DNA of 5,271 nt from Deltaproteobacteria bacterium. Lineage in GTDB: Bacteria > Bdellovibrionota_B > Oligoflexia > Oligoflexales > Bog-1112. This document shows positions 1-5,271 of the stretch, piece by piece (positions within the stretch are counted from its first letter, which is position 1; each line of letters starts with the position of its first letter). The notes below the pieces were generated by a model. It was not told where the DNA came from and searched no databases. It worked only from the letters and a program-made list of their open reading frames with translations. Both the position numbers and the translations under genes were made by a program. The stretch is from NCBI GenBank assembly GCA_003136475.1, contig PLEQ01000377.1, forward strand, positions 1 through 5,271, given 5' to 3'.

Positions 1-936
1 CCCTAAGATCGAGCGGCCGTCCGAGAGCGCGAGCGACAAATTCCCAGAGCCACAAAAAAGATCCAGGATCGCAGTGAGTGAGTGGGTATCGGCAAACGAC
101 TGGAGCAGTCGGCGTGCGCGGTGGTTGAGCGGGACATTGACCTGTTGAAAGACGCTGGGTGCGGTATAGAACTCGCGATTTAGGTCGCGTTCGAATAGAA
201 AAAGCGGAGCGTTCGCGAGTTCATTTGCAAAGCCCACCCAAGCAAGCTCGGGGAATTGGCTCAGCTTTGTCCACAAAGGTTTTAGTAGCGCATTGCCGTG
301 CAAGGCATGCAGTACAATCACGAGAGCCGTTTCTCCCGCAGCTTGCGCCGCCGGCAGCACTTGGACTTCCATGCGAAATTTCTGGGCCTTGGCCTGAGTT
401 TGGGTCTGACTTAAAGTTTTTAAAAAGACATTGATCAAAGGATCGATATTTAGGCAGTGGTCGATCGCAACTTGCTTGTGTGAGGCGCGTTCCATAAAGC
501 CCAGTTGCAGACTGCCATCCTCATGAATGGTGCCCCGGAAGAGAACTCGGTTGCGATAATAGTTTGGGGAACCACTGTGGATATGGGGTGCTGTCCTAAG
601 CGTGATTTTGCCGGTGCGTTGGAGCGCATCGATAAGAAAATTTTCTTTGAAAAGCAACTGTTGCGCATACGGTAGAGCGAGCCATTGGCAGCCACCGCAC
701 GTCGCATCAAAAGGACATGGCGAAGCGATACGCAGCGGGCTGGGGGAAAGCAGTTCCTGTACGGCAGCGTAGGCATAGTTCTTTTTTTCTTCACGAATTC
801 GAACCCGCACCGTGTCGCCTGGAATGGTATCTGCGACGAAAAAGACTTTAGCATGGTGCCGGCCAATACCGTAACCCCCGAACGCTTGGGATTCGATTTT
901 GAGAATGAGTGAGTTTTGGTCAGTCGAGCAATTCAT
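1..936 (-). CDS. rlmD: 23S rRNA (uracil-C5) methyltransferase, RlmD/TrmA family (COG2265), partial at its C-terminus
   Basis: Family members transfer a methyl group from SAM to C5 of a uridine; RlmD acts on 23S rRNA in the cytoplasm. The 312 visible codons are open to the window edge. Residues about 8-62 form a TRAM RNA-binding domain (GGYGIGRH, VFFVADTIPGDTV). Cysteines C74, C80, C83 (CPFDATCGGCQ) and C161 (DHC) are the four expected [4Fe-4S] ligands. YYRNRVLF lies at 126-133, FQQVN at 263-267, and SAM motif I, DLFCGSGNLSL, at 292-302. The DPPR motif, catalytic Cys and general base should lie in the missing 100-150 residues. The ATG at 936-934 is the only ATG between an in-frame stop (975-973) and the TRAM domain. 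It overlaps the upstream gene by 17 nt and has no clear ribosome site, so coupled translation is likely. TRAM plus Fe-S favours RlmD over RlmC (no TRAM) or TrmA (neither), but the target uridine cannot be read from sequence, and a dual-site RlmCD-like enzyme is possible. Family assignment is firm; the symbol is tentative. Confidence 0.9.
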   Translation of the reverse strand, partial: MNCSTDQNSLILKIESQAFGGYGIGRHHAKVFFVADTIPGDTVRVRIREEKKNYAYAAVQELLSPSPLRIASPCPFDATCGGCQWLALPYAQQLLFKENFLIDALQRTGKITLRTAPHIHSGSPNYYRNRVLFRGTIHEDGSLQLGFMERASHKQVAIDHCLNIDPLINVFLKTLSQTQTQAKAQKFRMEVQVLPAAQAAGETALVIVLHALHGNALLKPLWTKLSQFPELAWVGFANELANAPLFLFERDLNREFYTAPSVFQQVNVPLNHRARRLLQSFADTHSLTAILDLFCGSGNLSLALSDGRSILG

Positions 937-1222
937 GAAGGCGATCGAGTTCAGCGTGTCCTTGAATGGTGGTCAAATTCGCTTTTTGAGCGTGAATGGA
1001 TGCTTTTAGCATGTCTAAGATGGCTTGGGGAGCATGGAAATCGGCAAGGCCGGGGAATTTCTTTCTAAGGTGCGAAAATCGCTTGATGAATTCCTCAGTG
1101 CGCTTCGGGTCGTGCGTGAGATTGGACCAGATTTTGATCTCTTTTTGGAGGGCGGTCTCAAAAAGCCCATCGAAGCGCGGACCATAATCTAGGTCGTCTT
1201 GTTTTAGGATACGAAAATGCAT
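920..1222 (-). CDS. hypothetical protein, 100 aa, small soluble helical protein
   Basis: I do not recognise this protein. It is charged, has no signal peptide, membrane segment or cysteine, and looks mainly alpha-helical: an N-terminal piece MHFRILKQDDLDYGPRFDGL, a helix around 23-55 rich in K, E and R, and helices around 64-82 and 87-99 ending in ELDRLHELLD. Support for a real gene is its position. Its ATG lies 1 nt after the stop of the PilZ gene, a good ribosome site (GAGAGG, 1233-1228, 5-nt spacer) sits inside the last codons of that gene, and its end overlaps the RlmD-family gene by 17 nt. It is therefore the middle member of a coupled three-gene unit. It could be a partner of either neighbour; the sequence gives no direct functional clue. 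Confidence 0.75.
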   Translation of the reverse strand: MHFRILKQDDLDYGPRFDGLFETALQKEIKIWSNLTHDPKRTEEFIKRFSHLRKKFPGLADFHAPQAILDMLKASIHAQKANLTTIQGHAELDRLHELLD

Positions 1223-1223
1223 T

Positions 1224-1964
1224 TCAACCTCTCAGAGTGTTGATGAGCTCAGCATTGCGTTCAAAATTGAGAACCATAAAAACATCGATGGCAAACTGAC
1301 GAATCTGTTCATCAACCTTAGTGTCTTTCTTGCGTTGGCTTTCCCATGGGGAAGCCAGCGAAGTTTTGTCGGGCTCGACAAGCTGACCCGTTTCGACACC
1401 GTTTAAAAGTTCCCAAGCTATGTAAGTTTTCTGATATTCAAAATACCAAGAACTGATCTCTAAACCGTCTTCTTCCCAGATCACCAGAGTGCTTTGATCT
1501 TCCCCGTGAAAGCGGAGTAGGGGTTGGGAGCTCTTAGCTTTTAAAGTTGCATCCAGGGTTTTTAACGAAGTACCAATACGCGCGGGGATCAAAATACGGT
1601 CGAGGAAGGCCTGCACTTTTGTCGAAGGCTCGGAGATGGCAAAGCCGATAAAGGTCTTGCTCTTCCAACTGACGCTAGCTTTGACTTCAAAGACTTCATT
1701 CAAATAGCGAATGCGACACAGATAGGCATCTGCGACGTTCAAACGCTTAAAACATCGTTCGCCAACTTCGCAGCAAAAGCCCCCGCTAGAGATATCCCGA
1801 ATCAGGAGAATATCTTGGTCATTCAGCAAGGAAAGGTGTTTATGGTCAATGTTGAAACGCTCATAGAGCCGACGGTTCCGGTACTGCTTCTCTGGCAGTT
1901 TGGGACGTCCCGCTGCGCTTTTCTTAGCTTTGCGCAATTGTTCGATGAGAAAAAGTCTAAACAT
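1224..1964 (-). CDS. PilZ-domain protein (probable c-di-GMP receptor) with an unassigned C-terminal domain, 246 aa
   Basis: PilZ domains bind the second messenger c-di-GMP and pass the signal to motility, adhesion, secretion or enzyme partners. With the start at 1964, the two-part binding motif is intact: RLYER at residues 32-36 (RxxxR), then DISSGG at 57-62 (DxSxxG) 21 residues later. Beta strands follow (YLCRIRYL, FEVKASVSW, TFIGFAI) and a closing helix ends near 125, as in PilZ. Residues about 141-246 are an extra domain with probable strands (TLVIWEEDGLEISSWYFEY, TYIAWELL), then a charged linker and a helix; I cannot assign it. The first 25 residues are basic, with no signal peptide or membrane segment, so it is cytoplasmic. 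The frame stays open to an ATG at 2147 (307 aa), but that start would run into the divergent barrel gene and turn promoter-like DNA into coding, so I prefer 1964. The ATG at 1964 lacks a good ribosome site, so the start is uncertain by a few tens of residues. It is the first gene of a three-gene unit. Confidence 0.88.
   Translation of the reverse strand: MFRLFLIEQLRKAKKSAAGRPKLPEKQYRNRRLYERFNIDHKHLSLLNDQDILLIRDISSGGFCCEVGERCFKRLNVADAYLCRIRYLNEVFEVKASVSWKSKTFIGFAISEPSTKVQAFLDRILIPARIGTSLKTLDATLKAKSSQPLLRFHGEDQSTLVIWEEDGLEISSWYFEYQKTYIAWELLNGVETGQLVEPDKTSLASPWESQRKKDTKVDEQIRQFAIDVFMVLNFERNAELINTLRG
1228..1233 (-). promoter_or_regulatory. ribosome binding site GAGAGG embedded in the end of the PilZ gene
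   Basis: On the minus strand GAGAGG is followed by TTGAA and the ATG of the 100-residue protein. The site overlaps the last Arg-Gly codons and abuts the TGA stop of the PilZ gene, so ribosomes finishing that gene are placed to reinitiate. Confidence 0.6.
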
Positions 1965-2067
1965 GCTTTGAGCATTTCTATGAAATTTGAACAGCTGTCT
2001 CCTCGTTGATCGTCGGAAATTTTTGCCGCATGAGGTGCCATTGAGTTTAGCAATATAAGTTCCGAAT

Positions 2068-2095
2068 TTAATAAGAGAAAAATCTGTGTACGCAA
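2068..2095 (-). promoter_or_regulatory. candidate sigma70-type promoter for the PilZ unit
   Basis: On the minus strand TTGCGT (2095-2090) and TATTAA (2073-2068) are separated by 16 nt, matching the consensus boxes at 4 of 6 positions each. A better -10 hexamer, TATATT (2057-2052, 5 of 6), lies just downstream but has no good -35 partner. Either would give a leader of roughly 80-100 nt to the ATG at 1964. This is pattern matching only. Confidence 0.3.
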
Positions 2096-2096
2096 G

Positions 2097-2118
2097 GCCC
2101 CCAAAAGCGTGGTGGGGC
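2097..2118 (+). other. GC-rich hairpin abutting the barrel gene's ribosome site
   Basis: GCCCC (2097-2101) pairs with GGGGC (2114-2118) around a 12-nt loop, five G-C pairs. Its 3' arm ends exactly where the AGGAG ribosome site begins (2119). In a leader RNA it could affect ribosome access or transcript stability. It is short and could be chance. Confidence 0.3.
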
Positions 2119-2180
2119 AGGAGCAAGTTTGCTAAGGCAACTGACATTTTCGGCTCTCATGCTTTTTGTGCCAAAAGCGT
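2101..2180 (+). repeat. 10-nt direct repeat CCAAAAGCGT flanking the barrel start region
   Basis: CCAAAAGCGT occurs at 2101-2110, in the loop of the leader hairpin, and again at 2171-2180 inside the signal-peptide codons. GCTTTTTG (2161-2168) lies just before the second copy and can pair with CAAAAGC of either copy, with one bulged T. The two pairings are mutually exclusive and only the first spans the ribosome site. Whether this matters biologically is unknown. Confidence 0.35.
2119..2123 (+). promoter_or_regulatory. ribosome binding site AGGAG that fixes the TTG start of the barrel gene
   Basis: AGGAG is followed by a 5-nt spacer and TTG at 2129. The next in-frame ATG (2159) has no such site and would cut the signal peptide to nine residues, so the TTG is the better start. 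Confidence 0.75.
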
Positions 2181-3232
2181 TAGCTATAACGAATGAGCCT
2201 TTGACCTTGGATCCCTTCGATCTGGCGAGTGGTGGTGCCGTGCTGACGCGTGCCACGCAGAATGATATTCCGGCAGCGAATCCAGCACTTTTGCCTTACG
2301 GAGCCAAGAAATTGCGATGGTTGGGTCTGCGTACCGCGTTTTATGCCGGAGCCAGTTCGGTGACACTGGCGCAAGAACTTTTGAAGGACAGCAAGACTTT
2401 ACAAAAACAAACGAATCAGGATTTTTTGAATCTTGCGCTCGATCATCCTCTGCATCTGGGTCTTGCGGAGATCTTAAGTTTTATCACGAGTCATTTCGGT
2501 CTCGCTTTTTTTGCCAACTCGCAGCCCGATCTCAAAGCGTGGCGCAACGGTGATCCCGCAACGGGAGCGGGGACTCCGGAAATCGTCTTTCATAATGAAT
2601 CCTATGGGGGAGTGCTCGCTTCTCTGGCGGGTCGGAGTCCATACGACTGGTTGAGTTTTGGTTTAACGGCAAAGTACCTGCTTATTTCGCAGGGTGTGGT
2701 CGATCTCGATATCACCGATACGAATGCGGTCGATGAAGCCAAGACCGAACTGAGTGAGCAAGATTTCACCAGTCCGGCGCGTGGCTACGGTATCGATGCC
2801 GGGACATTGCTTTTTTTACAGGGACGCGTCGTGGATTTTCGATTGGGATTGACTGCAGACAATATTGGAGGGATGCGTTTGTCGAAACCTGTAACAGACG
2901 GGCCCACTTTGAGTTCCTATAACGTCGGTGTTGGGTTCACGCTGCACGGGGACGCTGATGCGGTGCATTTTGCCGTCGATTATCGGGACGTGACGAACGC
3001 GTATGAGGATCCGCTTTTTAAGCGTATTTATGCCGGCACTAAAATTGTTTTTCACCGTATTTTGGGTCTTGCAACAGGTATCTATAATGGTGCGCCGAGT
3101 TACGGGCTAGAGCTGGACCTTTTTGCGATAAAACTTTCGTTTACCGAATACACGCGTGAGTATGGCGACAGTCCGGGTGTTGATCCGCGAGAGATCTATA
3201 TAGTCTCGTTTGCCTTAGGAACTTACTTTTGA
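2129..3232 (+). CDS. outer-membrane beta-barrel protein, PorV/TraF/FadL-like, 367 aa
   Basis: The TTG start follows a strong AGGAG site and gives a complete signal peptide of about 19 residues: MLR, a hydrophobic core LTFSALMLFV, then PKALA with an AxA cleavage site. The mature start contains ATQNDIPAANPALLPYG (about 42-58), resembling the NPA-type segment near the N-terminus of PorV, UPF0164, TraF_2 and FadL-like barrels. Alternating strands follow (LRWLGLRTAFYAG, GVLASLAG, WLSFGLTAKYLL, VDFRLGLTADNIGG, SYNVGVGFTLHG, VHFAVDYRDV, YGLELDLFAIKLSFTEYTREYG), and the last strand, IYIVSFALGTYF, ends in Phe as BAM-assembled barrels usually do. A mainly helical stretch around 77-118 sits early in the barrel and could be a plug or periplasmic insert. 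The role may be transport or anchoring of surface or secretion proteins; the sequence does not decide. The stop overlaps the lipoprotein start by 4 nt, so the two are co-translated. The barrel call is firm; the subfamily is approximate. Confidence 0.85.
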   Translation: MLRQLTFSALMLFVPKALAITNEPLTLDPFDLASGGAVLTRATQNDIPAANPALLPYGAKKLRWLGLRTAFYAGASSVTLAQELLKDSKTLQKQTNQDFLNLALDHPLHLGLAEILSFITSHFGLAFFANSQPDLKAWRNGDPATGAGTPEIVFHNESYGGVLASLAGRSPYDWLSFGLTAKYLLISQGVVDLDITDTNAVDEAKTELSEQDFTSPARGYGIDAGTLLFLQGRVVDFRLGLTADNIGGMRLSKPVTDGPTLSSYNVGVGFTLHGDADAVHFAVDYRDVTNAYEDPLFKRIYAGTKIVFHRILGLATGIYNGAPSYGLELDLFAIKLSFTEYTREYGDSPGVDPREIYIVSFALGTYF

Positions 3233-3984
3233 CAGCTTTGCCAAGACATGAGCGACTTGTTTTTTTCATCCTGCTGTTTTTTATGGGAGCTTGTGGGCAG
3301 ACGAGTCTGATTATGTGCTCTGTGCGGTCCACCTACTGTGTTTCTCAAACTGAAGATGAAAAGGCGATGCTGGCGTTGAATGACGGAGACTATGCTCTTG
3401 CCCAGCAAATCTTGGAGGCTTTGATTGCCAAGTATCCTTTGGAATACTTTCGCTATCCCCGTCTTGCTGCCACGTATGCTTCAGAGGCAGGATTTTTGTT
3501 AACCAATATCGTGGATTTGAACACCAGTGCGTCCTCAAGTTTATTCGATCAGGTTCGTGCTTTTCTACCGACGCCGAATGCGCAGGACCTGGGCGCTTTT
3601 CAAGGGCAGCTGAAGAAGATGGGGCAGGCGCGAAGTCTGCTCTTATTGATGCCGAAAATTCAACGGATGCAAGGAACCTCTTTCTATGGCGCGAGTGCGG
3701 AGTTTCAATTGGTTTTGTATCAATTTGCGTATTCTATCATGTTCCTGAACCAGTTTGCGGTCATGACGAGTTCTGGCAAGCTTGACCCCAAGATCTTGGC
3801 GACGATGACCGTCGCTGACGCTGTGTTGATTTTCACGAATCTTGCGCAGGCGGCTCAATACGCTGGCCTAGAGAATCCGAGTTTTGGCCAAGCTGTTGCC
3901 GAGGTGACCACGCAGATTCAGGCGAAGGATGGAGCCGATGACCGAGCAAAAATGATCCAGTTTTTGCAAACTCAGAATGAGTAG
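3229..3984 (+). CDS. putative TPR-like lipoprotein, 251 aa
   Basis: A short basic N-terminus (MTALPRHER), a hydrophobic segment LVFFILLFF and the lipobox MGAC predict signal peptidase II cleavage and lipid attachment at C22. Residue +2 is Gly, not Asp, which favours outer-membrane sorting under the E. coli rule. Two further cysteines (C30, C37) could form a disulfide. Residues about 44-70 (AMLALNDGDYALAQQILEAL and following) resemble one TPR unit, and the rest appears all-helical, recalling lipoproteins with degenerate TPRs such as TatT-type proteins. That comparison is loose and no family is assigned. The start is TTG, overlapping the barrel stop as TTGA, with AGGA at 3217-3220 eight nt upstream; it is the start that gives a normal lipoprotein leader. 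The overlap and shared envelope location suggest a periplasm-facing accessory of the barrel (inference). Confidence 0.8.
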   Translation: MTALPRHERLVFFILLFFMGACGQTSLIMCSVRSTYCVSQTEDEKAMLALNDGDYALAQQILEALIAKYPLEYFRYPRLAATYASEAGFLLTNIVDLNTSASSSLFDQVRAFLPTPNAQDLGAFQGQLKKMGQARSLLLLMPKIQRMQGTSFYGASAEFQLVLYQFAYSIMFLNQFAVMTSSGKLDPKILATMTVADAVLIFTNLAQAAQYAGLENPSFGQAVAEVTTQIQAKDGADDRAKMIQFLQTQNE

Positions 3985-3987
3985 CAG

Positions 3988-4057
3988 AGCGGCGAAAGTC
4001 CCTCCAGCCTATGTTTTTGATTCAAACCAGAGGCTTAAACTTGATTTTCGCGGCGCT
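3988..4057 (+). other. extended hairpin potential just after the lipoprotein stop
   Basis: AGCGGCGAAAGTC (3988-4000) can pair with GATTTTCGCGGCGCT (4043-4057), giving 13 base pairs including one G-U with a two-base bulge. Within the enclosed region AGCCT (4006-4010) can pair with AGGCT (4031-4035). No T-tract follows directly, so this is not a classical intrinsic terminator. It may protect the 3' end of the transcript or assist termination. Folding energy was not computed. Confidence 0.35.
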
Positions 4058-4084
4058 TGATTATCCTATCAATAGCTTTTGTCT
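4055..4084 (+). terminator. weak candidate terminator of the barrel-lipoprotein unit
   Basis: GCT+TGAT (4055-4061) can pair with ATCA+AGC (4068-4076, two bulged bases) and is followed at once by TTTTGTCT. The stem is short and A/T-rich, so efficiency would be low. It shares bases 4055-4057 with the larger upstream hairpin, so the two cannot form fully at the same time. Confidence 0.25.
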
Positions 4085-4107
4085 CGACCCCTCTTTTCCG
4101 TTATGTT
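4079..4107 (+). promoter_or_regulatory. candidate promoter for the ABC1 kinase gene, possibly giving a leaderless mRNA
   Basis: TTGTCT (4079-4084) and TATGTT (4102-4107) are separated by exactly 17 nt, each matching 4 of 6 consensus bases. A start site about 7 nt past the -10 box would fall on the ATG at 4114. No Shine-Dalgarno sequence precedes that ATG, which agrees with leaderless initiation. Both boxes are imperfect. Confidence 0.3.
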
Positions 4108-4113
4108 TGACCC

Positions 4114-5271
4114 ATGAAGAAGAAAAGAAAAGAACTTAAAAAAATTCCTTCGAATGTTCTCTCGCGCGGGATGTCATTGCTCAACTTGACAGTCACGACG
4201 GGAACCCGTTTTGCGGGTATGAAGCTGACCGATCTGTTTTCCTCCGTTGAGGATCGTGAAAAGCGTTTGCAAGACTTTTTTCTCTCGCAAGCAACGAATC
4301 TTGTGGAGGAACTTGGGAAGCTCAAAGGCAGTATCATGAAAGCCGGGCAGATGTTGTCCGTCTATGGCGAACACTTTTTCCCTCCGCAGATCAATCAGGT
4401 TCTCAAGTCCTTGCAGGCCGATACGAGTCCCGTGATCTGGGAGGAAATGGAAAAATGTCTTCGCGCTCAACTCGGCAATGAAAAATTTGCGCAACTCGCA
4501 ATCGATACCGAGCCGGTCGCAGCAGCATCGATGGGGCAAGTGTATAAGGCGACCATTAAAGCGACCGGAGAAATTCTTGCGCTCAAAGTTCAGTATCCGG
4601 GGGTGGACAAGGCGATCGACAGTGACTTGCGTTCCCTCAAAACGATCTTGTCGCTTTCGCACCTCGCTCCGAAGGGCTCTGATTTTGATGATATCTTTCG
4701 TGAAATCAGGATGATGCTGAACTATGAGATCGACTATGTGCGAGAACTTGAGCAAACGCAGTGGTATGGCGACCAGCTCAAGGAGGATCGGCGTTTTCTG
4801 ATTCCGCGTATCTATCCTGAGTTCAGCACGAAGCGTTTGCTTGCGATGTCTTTCGAAGAGGGTTTTAGCTTAGATTCGCCAGAGGTCGCAGCCCTGAGTC
4901 AGGAGCGACGCAATGCTATCGCACTGGCAGCTACCGAACTTATGTTTCGTGAAATCTTTGAGTGGCGACTTGTACAAACGGATCCGCATTTTGGTAATTA
5001 CAAAATTCGTTTAGCTGATGAGGTCTATCCGCAAGATCGCATTATACTCTTAGACTTCGGAGCCGTCCGAAGTTTTCCCAAGCGTTATATAGAACCGTTT
5101 GCCCGTCTTGTGCAGGGGGCTTTGGTGCATGATGCTGAATGTATCTTTCAGGAAGGTATACGTTTGGGATTTATGCGCGAAGATGACAATGAAAAAGTTA
5201 AGGACTTATTTGCGCGTCTTTGTTTTATGGCCATCGAGCCCTTTGAAGAACGTTTTGCGAGTGCTAGCCCC
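4114..5271 (+). CDS. ABC1/AarF/UbiB-family atypical kinase, partial at its C-terminus
   Basis: These protein-kinase-like ATPases are tied to ubiquinone and isoprenoid-lipid metabolism (UbiB, Coq8/ADCK), though the substrate of most subfamilies is unknown. The 386 visible codons contain the diagnostic parts in order: KxGQ as KAGQ at 76-79 in the N-terminal extension; YGEHFFPP at 84-91; the Ala-rich nucleotide loop AAASMGQVY at 136-144, replacing the Gly-rich loop of ordinary kinases; ATP-anchoring Lys K158 (ALKVQYPGV); the ExD motif E205-D207, with E211 nearby; the catalytic loop TDPHFGN at 289-295; and the metal-binding DFG at 314-316. No active-site residue is missing. YGEHFxPP and the AASxGQV loop recall the roughly 430-residue proteobacterial AarF/ABC1 group rather than true UbiB, which is longer and ends in membrane helices; the end is outside the window, so this is inference. 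The ATG at 4114 is chosen because KKIPSNVLSRG matches the usual IP-(S/T)-x-R-like family N-terminus. The first ten residues are strongly basic. It lies 129 nt after the lipoprotein gene and probably has its own promoter. Confidence 0.93.
   Translation, partial: MKKKRKELKKIPSNVLSRGMSLLNLTVTTGTRFAGMKLTDLFSSVEDREKRLQDFFLSQATNLVEELGKLKGSIMKAGQMLSVYGEHFFPPQINQVLKSLQADTSPVIWEEMEKCLRAQLGNEKFAQLAIDTEPVAAASMGQVYKATIKATGEILALKVQYPGVDKAIDSDLRSLKTILSLSHLAPKGSDFDDIFREIRMMLNYEIDYVRELEQTQWYGDQLKEDRRFLIPRIYPEFSTKRLLAMSFEEGFSLDSPEVAALSQERRNAIALAATELMFREIFEWRLVQTDPHFGNYKIRLADEVYPQDRIILLDFGAVRSFPKRYIEPFARLVQGALVHDAECIFQEGIRLGFMREDDNEKVKDLFARLCFMAIEPFEERFASASP

Larger units (their letters stand above)
1965..2128. 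promoter_or_regulatory. divergent intergenic control region between the PilZ unit and the barrel-lipoprotein unit
   Basis: This 164-nt stretch separates two genes transcribed away from each other, so it should hold both promoters and both leaders. The stretch 2041-2090 is A/T-rich and contains several -10-like boxes on both strands, while 2096-2118 is GC-rich with hairpin potential. On the plus strand I see TATAAG (2054-2059) and TAATAA (2069-2074), but no well-spaced -35 box, so the barrel promoter is not resolved. Confidence 0.55.

Noticed and set aside
159..434. 91-codon plus-strand open frame
   Set aside because: Antisense shadow of the methyltransferase gene; no recognisable protein features and no convincing ribosome site.
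450..866. 138-codon minus-strand open frame
   Set aside because: It lies out of frame inside the RlmD-family gene, whose own frame carries the TRAM, Fe-S and SAM motifs. Its translation shows no domain signature.
685..912. 75-codon plus-strand open frame
   Set aside because: Antisense to the TRAM and Fe-S region of the methyltransferase gene, with no domain features.
1823..2104. 93-codon minus-strand frame overlapping the PilZ start
   Set aside because: Shares DNA with the PilZ N-terminus in another frame and ends within the PilZ domain codons; no protein signature.
1965..2147. N-terminal extension of the PilZ protein to the ATG at 2147
   Set aside because: It would overlap the start of the divergent barrel gene and cover the A/T-rich promoter-like DNA. 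The extra 61 residues do not look like part of a PilZ domain.
3223..3538. Overlapping minus-strand frames opposite the lipoprotein gene
   Set aside because: The plus strand has a signal peptide, lipobox and coupled start; the antisense frames have no ribosome site or domain.
4174..4755. 193-codon open frame antisense to the ABC1 gene
   Set aside because: The plus strand here encodes the KxGQ, Ala-loop, ATP-Lys and ExD motifs of the kinase. The antisense product is a long shadow without recognisable motifs.
1..5271. Mobile element, CRISPR, tRNA/rRNA or defence system
   Set aside because: I saw no transposase or integrase motif, no regularly spaced repeats, no tRNA-like cloverleaf and no nuclease or toxin-antitoxin signature. 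The genes read as ordinary chromosomal ones.

Overview
The window looks like chromosomal DNA from a Gram-negative bacterium. It carries a signal-peptide-bearing outer-membrane barrel that ends in Phe, a lipobox lipoprotein, a PilZ-type c-di-GMP receptor and a proteobacterial-style ABC1/AarF kinase. Use of TTG starts, moderate base composition and this gene mix would fit a Bdellovibrionota/Deltaproteobacteria-like lineage. That placement is inferred from gene style, not from a marker comparison. No mobile element, CRISPR array, tRNA or rRNA gene was seen.

Left half, minus strand (1-1964, read right to left): a tight three-gene unit. A PilZ-domain protein with an unassigned C-terminal half (1964-1224) is followed after 1 nt by a 100-residue unknown protein (1222-920). 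This overlaps by 17 nt a TRAM + 4Fe-4S 23S rRNA m5U methyltransferase of the RlmD family (936-1), which runs off the left edge after its SAM motif I.

Middle (1965-2128): a 164-nt divergent control region. It has candidate promoter boxes toward the PilZ unit, a GC-rich hairpin, and the AGGAG site that sets a TTG start for the barrel gene.

Right half, plus strand: a PorV/TraF-like barrel (2129-3232) overlaps a TPR-like lipoprotein (3229-3984) by a TTGA tetranucleotide, so the two are very probably co-translated and may act together at the outer membrane. A 129-nt spacer (3985-4113) with extended hairpin potential and a candidate promoter precedes an ABC1/AarF atypical kinase (4114-5271). The kinase has all visible active-site motifs and is cut by the right edge.

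Nothing here proves a new system. The points most worth a second look are the PilZ protein's unassigned C-terminal domain and its coupling to an unknown small protein and an rRNA methyltransferase, and the barrel-lipoprotein pair.
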